A stretch of DNA of 22,940 bases, taken from assembly GCA_964505195.1 (NCBI GenBank), contig CAZDGV010000025.1, forward strand, positions 1 through 22,940. The letters run 5' to 3'. The position numbers were made by a program, and so were the translations under genes. Every line of letters starts with the position of its first letter. The stretch's first letter is position 1. The DNA is from CAZDGV01 sp964505195. Lineage in GTDB: Bacteria > Bacteroidota > Bacteroidia > Chitinophagales > Chitinophagaceae. Under the pieces are notes generated by a model. The model made no database searches. It had not been told where the DNA came from and was given only the letters and a program-made list of their open reading frames with translations. Below are positions 22,786 to 22,940 of the stretch, piece by piece.

Positions 22786-22940
22786 ATGTCGTTTCAGGGA
22801 AAAACAGTTTTTATCACCGGTGCCAGCAGAGGCATTGGTAAGGCAATTGGTCTTAAGCTTGCAGCTGCCGGTGCAAATGTGGTGGTAGCCGCAAAAAGTG
22901 TGGAAGAAAATCCAAAACTGGGCGGCACTATTTTTTCTGC
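22786..22940 (+). CDS. Short-chain dehydrogenase/reductase (HSDL2-like), 3' end cut by window edge
   Basis: The first 51 residues are visible: MSFQGKTVFITGASRGIGKA, then LAAAGANVVVAAKS and an ENPKLGGTIFS segment. TGASRGIG is the NAD(P)-binding glycine motif of classical SDRs, and the AAKS-x-PKL-x-GTI pattern is typical of the HSDL2-like subgroup. The active site Ser-Tyr-Lys lies beyond the window. The start is the only sensible ATG. A TACCTTAA near 22759 is a weak promoter candidate. Function unknown. Confidence 0.85.
   Translation, partial: MSFQGKTVFITGASRGIGKAIGLKLAAAGANVVVAAKSVEENPKLGGTIFS

Noticed and set aside
1..22940. CRISPR arrays, tRNA or rRNA genes, transposases, phage genes, toxin-antitoxin or defence modules
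   Set aside because: I looked on both strands and saw no spaced repeats, tRNA-like cloverleafs or proteins of these kinds.

Overview
The window looks like a chromosomal segment of a Bacteroidota bacterium, most likely family Chitinophagaceae. This rests on protein family flavours (a 1067-residue multi-Asp-box secreted protein, YRDAQGFR-type glycosyltransferase, DUF3703, CoaX followed by an outer-membrane protein and a lipoprotein-type LptC) and on several matches to the Bacteroidota promoter (-7 TAnnTTTG, twice with a TTG 18-19 bases upstream). It is a draft scaffold: two runs of exactly 100 N (14948-15047 and 17409-17508) mark contig joins. I see no phage, IS element, CRISPR, tRNA or rRNA. 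Base composition looks even, and the content is core and envelope metabolism rather than an accessory island.

Layout. 1-1079 (-): a small secreted protein of unknown function followed by MtgA, a monofunctional peptidoglycan glycosyltransferase cut by the window edge. 1271-3043 (+): a periplasmic N-acetylmuramoyl-L-alanine amidase. 3088-3937 (-): an SRPBCC-like protein and a DUF3703 protein. 4000-7203 (-): a large secreted BNR/VPS10-like beta-propeller protein, divergent from an AhpD-like carboxymuconolactone decarboxylase (7307-7660). 7770-8801 (+): KorB, with no KorA beside it. 8904-9512 (+): a YciO/Sua5-type protein, convergent with FabH (9516-10562) and an alpha/beta hydrolase (10632-11633). 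11843-13654 (+): TypA/BipA with a good promoter and a leader of about 130 nt. 13795-15161 (+): a BamA/TamA-like outer-membrane barrel interrupted by the first gap. 15262-15483 (+): a small membrane protein with its own promoter. 15540-16781 (-): MeaB and a double-CDGSH iron-sulfur protein. 16843-17408 (-): the C-terminal part of a glycosyltransferase cut by the second gap. 17509-21685 (+): a compact gene string of O-antigen ligase-like protein (5' end in the gap), LON-substrate-binding-domain protein, CoaX, outer-membrane protein and LptC. 21734-22723 (+): an aldo/keto reductase. 22786-end (+): the start of a short-chain dehydrogenase.

The recurring theme is the cell envelope: peptidoglycan synthesis and cleavage (MtgA, amidase), outer-membrane proteins, LPS or glycan assembly and LPS transport (glycosyltransferase, ligase, LptC), and fatty-acid initiation (FabH). 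Mixed in are central-metabolism genes (KorB, CoaX, MeaB). The clearest correction from reading the sequence is that the first gap is false: the same 55 bases lie on both sides, and merging them restores one continuous 403-residue barrel ending in Phe. The second gap has no such overlap and really hides sequence. I found no convincing undescribed system. The unknowns that remain are the small secreted protein by MtgA, the DUF3703/SRPBCC pair, the orphan KorB and a few hairpins in leaders.
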